NCBI GenBank assembly: GCA_030549815.1
Contig: JAUQQQ010000003.1
Coordinates: forward strand, 106,813-170,812
Source: a bacterium
GTDB lineage: Bacteria > DRYD01
Length of the DNA: 64,000 bases
Direction: 5' to 3'
Shown: one piece after another, positions 62,353 through 64,000 of the stretch
Layout of the letters: every line of letters starts with the position of its first letter
Numbering within the stretch: the first letter of the stretch is position 1
The notes under the pieces: generated by a model
What the model was told of the DNA's origin: nothing
The model's input: the letters and a program-made list of their open reading frames with translations, nothing else
Databases searched by the model: none
Translations under genes and position numbers: made by a program

Positions 62353-64000
62353 ATGGGTGCAAATTTGGGTATCACTATTAAAGAGGGAGTGATAATTGAG
62401 GGCTCATTTTGGCCAGAGCCTGTTGAAATAAAAAAGGTTGAAGAGTTTGACGGTAGGATCCATATCATCGGTGCAACTATTTACTCCAATGAGCATATAG
62501 ACCAATTAATATCCAGCGAAGACCTTCAGAAAGTAAAGGTAAGGGAGAATGTTTTGGATTTCACAGCCAAGGGATCTGAGGTTTTTTTATCGCTTGAGGC
62601 GTTGCGGTTCAGGTTTGCTTCTCTTTTTGATCCACTTTTGGCTGTAAATGTTTCCAAAATCGACCCACTGCCTTTCCAGATAGAGGCGGTTTATGGTTAT
62701 ATCCTCAAGCTTCCTATTATAAGATTTCTCATTGCGGATGACCCTGGCGCTGGTAAAACTATTATGACAGGGCTTATTATTAAAGAATTAAAATTAAGGG
62801 GGATTGTAAATCGTATTTTGATAGTTGTTCCAGGACACCTTAAAAACCAATGGAAAAGAGAGTTACAGGAAAAGTTTCAAGAATATTTCACTGTTATTGA
62901 TAGGAGTTCTTTCGATGACCATTATGGAGAGAATCCTTGGCAAAGGGAGAATCAAGTTATTACTTCTATTGATTTTGCAAAAAGGGAGGATGTTTTACCA
63001 TCTCTTCTAAGCACTCAGTGGGATTTAGTTGTCGTGGATGAAGCACACAAAATGGCTGCCTACAAATATGGAGATAAATTATCAAAAACCGATAGATATA
63101 AATTAGGTGAAGTTCTATCAAAAAATACTACTCATCTCCTATTTCTTACTGCAACACCACACAAGGGCGACCCTGAAAATTATAGGCTTTTTCTTGATCT
63201 TTTAGTGCCCGGATTTTTTGCCAATCAAGAATTAATTCATGAATCCATACAAAACAGAGATAATCCGCTATTTATCAGAAGAATGAAAGAGGATTTAAGG
63301 GATTTTGAAGGGAAACCCCTCTTTACAAAACGCTACCCAAACACTATTAAGCTTAGTTTATCTGACCAAGAAAAGAAATTGTATAATGAACTTTCAAAAT
63401 ATGTAATTTCTCAGTATAACAAGGCTTTGAAGATGACTAAAAAGAAGAGTGTTGCTTTTGCTCTGTTAATATTACAAAGAAGGATGGCATCAAGTACTTA
63501 TGCACTCCTTAAATCTCTTGAAAGAAGAAAGGAAAAGCTTGAGGAACTACTTAAAGATCCAAATCCTGCACAAGATTTCCCGTATGCTGATATTGAAGAA
63601 GTTGAGGAATATGAGGAAGATGAACGCTGGGAACAAGAAAAGAAATGGGAATCTATAAGTATTGCTGGCAGTAAAGAAGAATTACAGAAAGAAATCAACA
63701 CTCTTAATCAGTTGATAACAATGGCAAAGGAAATTATTGATGGGGGAACAGAAGTTAAATTAAAAGAATTAAAGGAAGCAATAGAGGAAGGATTTAATAA
63801 AATAAGGGAAATGAATGGGAATGAGAAAATATTAATTTTCACTGAATCCAGAGACACGATGGAATATTTAGTCAAAAAGATTGAGTCCTGGGGATATTCT
63901 GTGAATTTTATCTATGGTGGTATGAGATTGGATGAGAGGATAAAGGCTGAGAAGATTTTCAAGCAAGAAAAGCAGATTATGGTGGCAACCGATGCCGCAG
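62353..64000 (+). CDS. SNF2/RapA-type helicase, DrmD-like, truncated by the window edge
   Basis: About 549 residues are visible and the frame is open at the right edge. It begins behind AAGGAGGTATA. There is an N-terminal ~100-residue region (FWPEPVEIKKVEEFDGRIHIIGA in part), Walker A at 129-136 (DDPGAGKT), DEAH at 229-232, TATPHKGDPENYRLF near 267, a long helical insertion with charged coil, and the start of the second RecA domain (ILIFTESRDTMEYLV; IMVATDAA). The pattern matches the SNF2-like helicase of class 1 DISARM (DrmD) and its relatives next to methyltransferases. More C/G-ending codons than neighbours hint at transfer. Confidence 0.85.
   Translation, partial: MGANLGITIKEGVIIEGSFWPEPVEIKKVEEFDGRIHIIGATIYSNEHIDQLISSEDLQKVKVRENVLDFTAKGSEVFLSLEALRFRFASLFDPLLAVNVSKIDPLPFQIEAVYGYILKLPIIRFLIADDPGAGKTIMTGLIIKELKLRGIVNRILIVVPGHLKNQWKRELQEKFQEYFTVIDRSSFDDHYGENPWQRENQVITSIDFAKREDVLPSLLSTQWDLVVVDEAHKMAAYKYGDKLSKTDRYKLGEVLSKNTTHLLFLTATPHKGDPENYRLFLDLLVPGFFANQELIHESIQNRDNPLFIRRMKEDLRDFEGKPLFTKRYPNTIKLSLSDQEKKLYNELSKYVISQYNKALKMTKKKSVAFALLILQRRMASSTYALLKSLERRKEKLEELLKDPNPAQDFPYADIEEVEEYEEDERWEQEKKWESISIAGSKEELQKEINTLNQLITMAKEIIDGGTEVKLKELKEAIEEGFNKIREMNGNEKILIFTESRDTMEYLVKKIESWGYSVNFIYGGMRLDERIKAEKIFKQEKQIMVATDAA

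Overview
The window comes from an AT-rich (about 30% GC by eye) double-membrane bacterium. The envelope evidence is an LptF/LptG-type permease fragment, PilM-N-O-P-Q with an outer-membrane secretin, a TolC/adaptor/RND efflux trio and two heptose-activation genes for LPS. A menaquinone methyltransferase, a ferrochelatase and a lone fliR suggest a respiring and possibly flagellated cell. A free-standing 5'-3' exonuclease, MarC, split heptose enzymes and the low GC recall deep-branching, often thermophilic lineages (Aquificota or candidate phyla of hot springs). I cannot name the phylum from the sequence alone.

Layout. (1) 1-5.5 kb: end of an LPS permease gene, then the pilMNOPQ operon closed by a clear terminator. 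(2) 5.5-6.3 kb: a scar holding a decayed TnpB-like transposase end, a small glutamine-rich helical gene and a decayed partial copy of that gene. (3) 6.4-19.8 kb: one long plus-strand operon with two unknown genes, a GcvT-like protein, a 1267-residue TPR protein, an unknown 859-residue protein with two small signalling-like partners, and then lipid/envelope genes (uppS, glycosyltransferase, plsX, menaquinone methyltransferase, DUF177). (4) 19.8-24.8 kb, minus: DUF218, peroxiredoxin, unknown proteins, tRNA-Ile and an EEP-family nuclease. (5) 25-28.3 kb: a subtilase facing groESL. (6) 28.4-39.5 kb, minus: fabF, a PilZ-like protein, hldC-type and hldA-type genes, a GlmU-like acyltransferase, a tandem-fused tyrosine phenol-lyase homologue, hutI, an M32 and an M14 carboxypeptidase. 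(7) 39.7-51.2 kb, plus: an HPRT-like protein, 5'-3' exonuclease, tRNA-Ser, pth, a class III aminotransferase, fliR, tig, tilS, marC and others. (8) 51.3-53.6 kb: an internally duplicated hypothetical protein and a second EF-hand M14 carboxypeptidase, each behind its own operator-like repeat. (9) 53.7-62.3 kb: rsmE, the efflux operon, ferrochelatase and a PanE-like reductase. (10) From 62.35 kb to the edge: the start of a DrmD-like SNF2 helicase, possibly the edge of a defence island.

Two observations stand out. First, the 828-residue protein at 32917-35403 is a head-to-tail fusion of two tyrosine phenol-lyase-like halves that appear to have lost complementary parts of the active site, which predicts an obligate asymmetric enzyme. 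Second, four intergenic regions carry an 11-bp-spaced direct repeat TTWACA-N5-TTWACA, resembling a PhoP/OmpR-family operator. It lies upstream of a subtilase, an M14 carboxypeptidase, the internally duplicated protein and the long operon, with a weaker fifth copy before the other M14 peptidase. This suggests a small regulon centred on peptidases.
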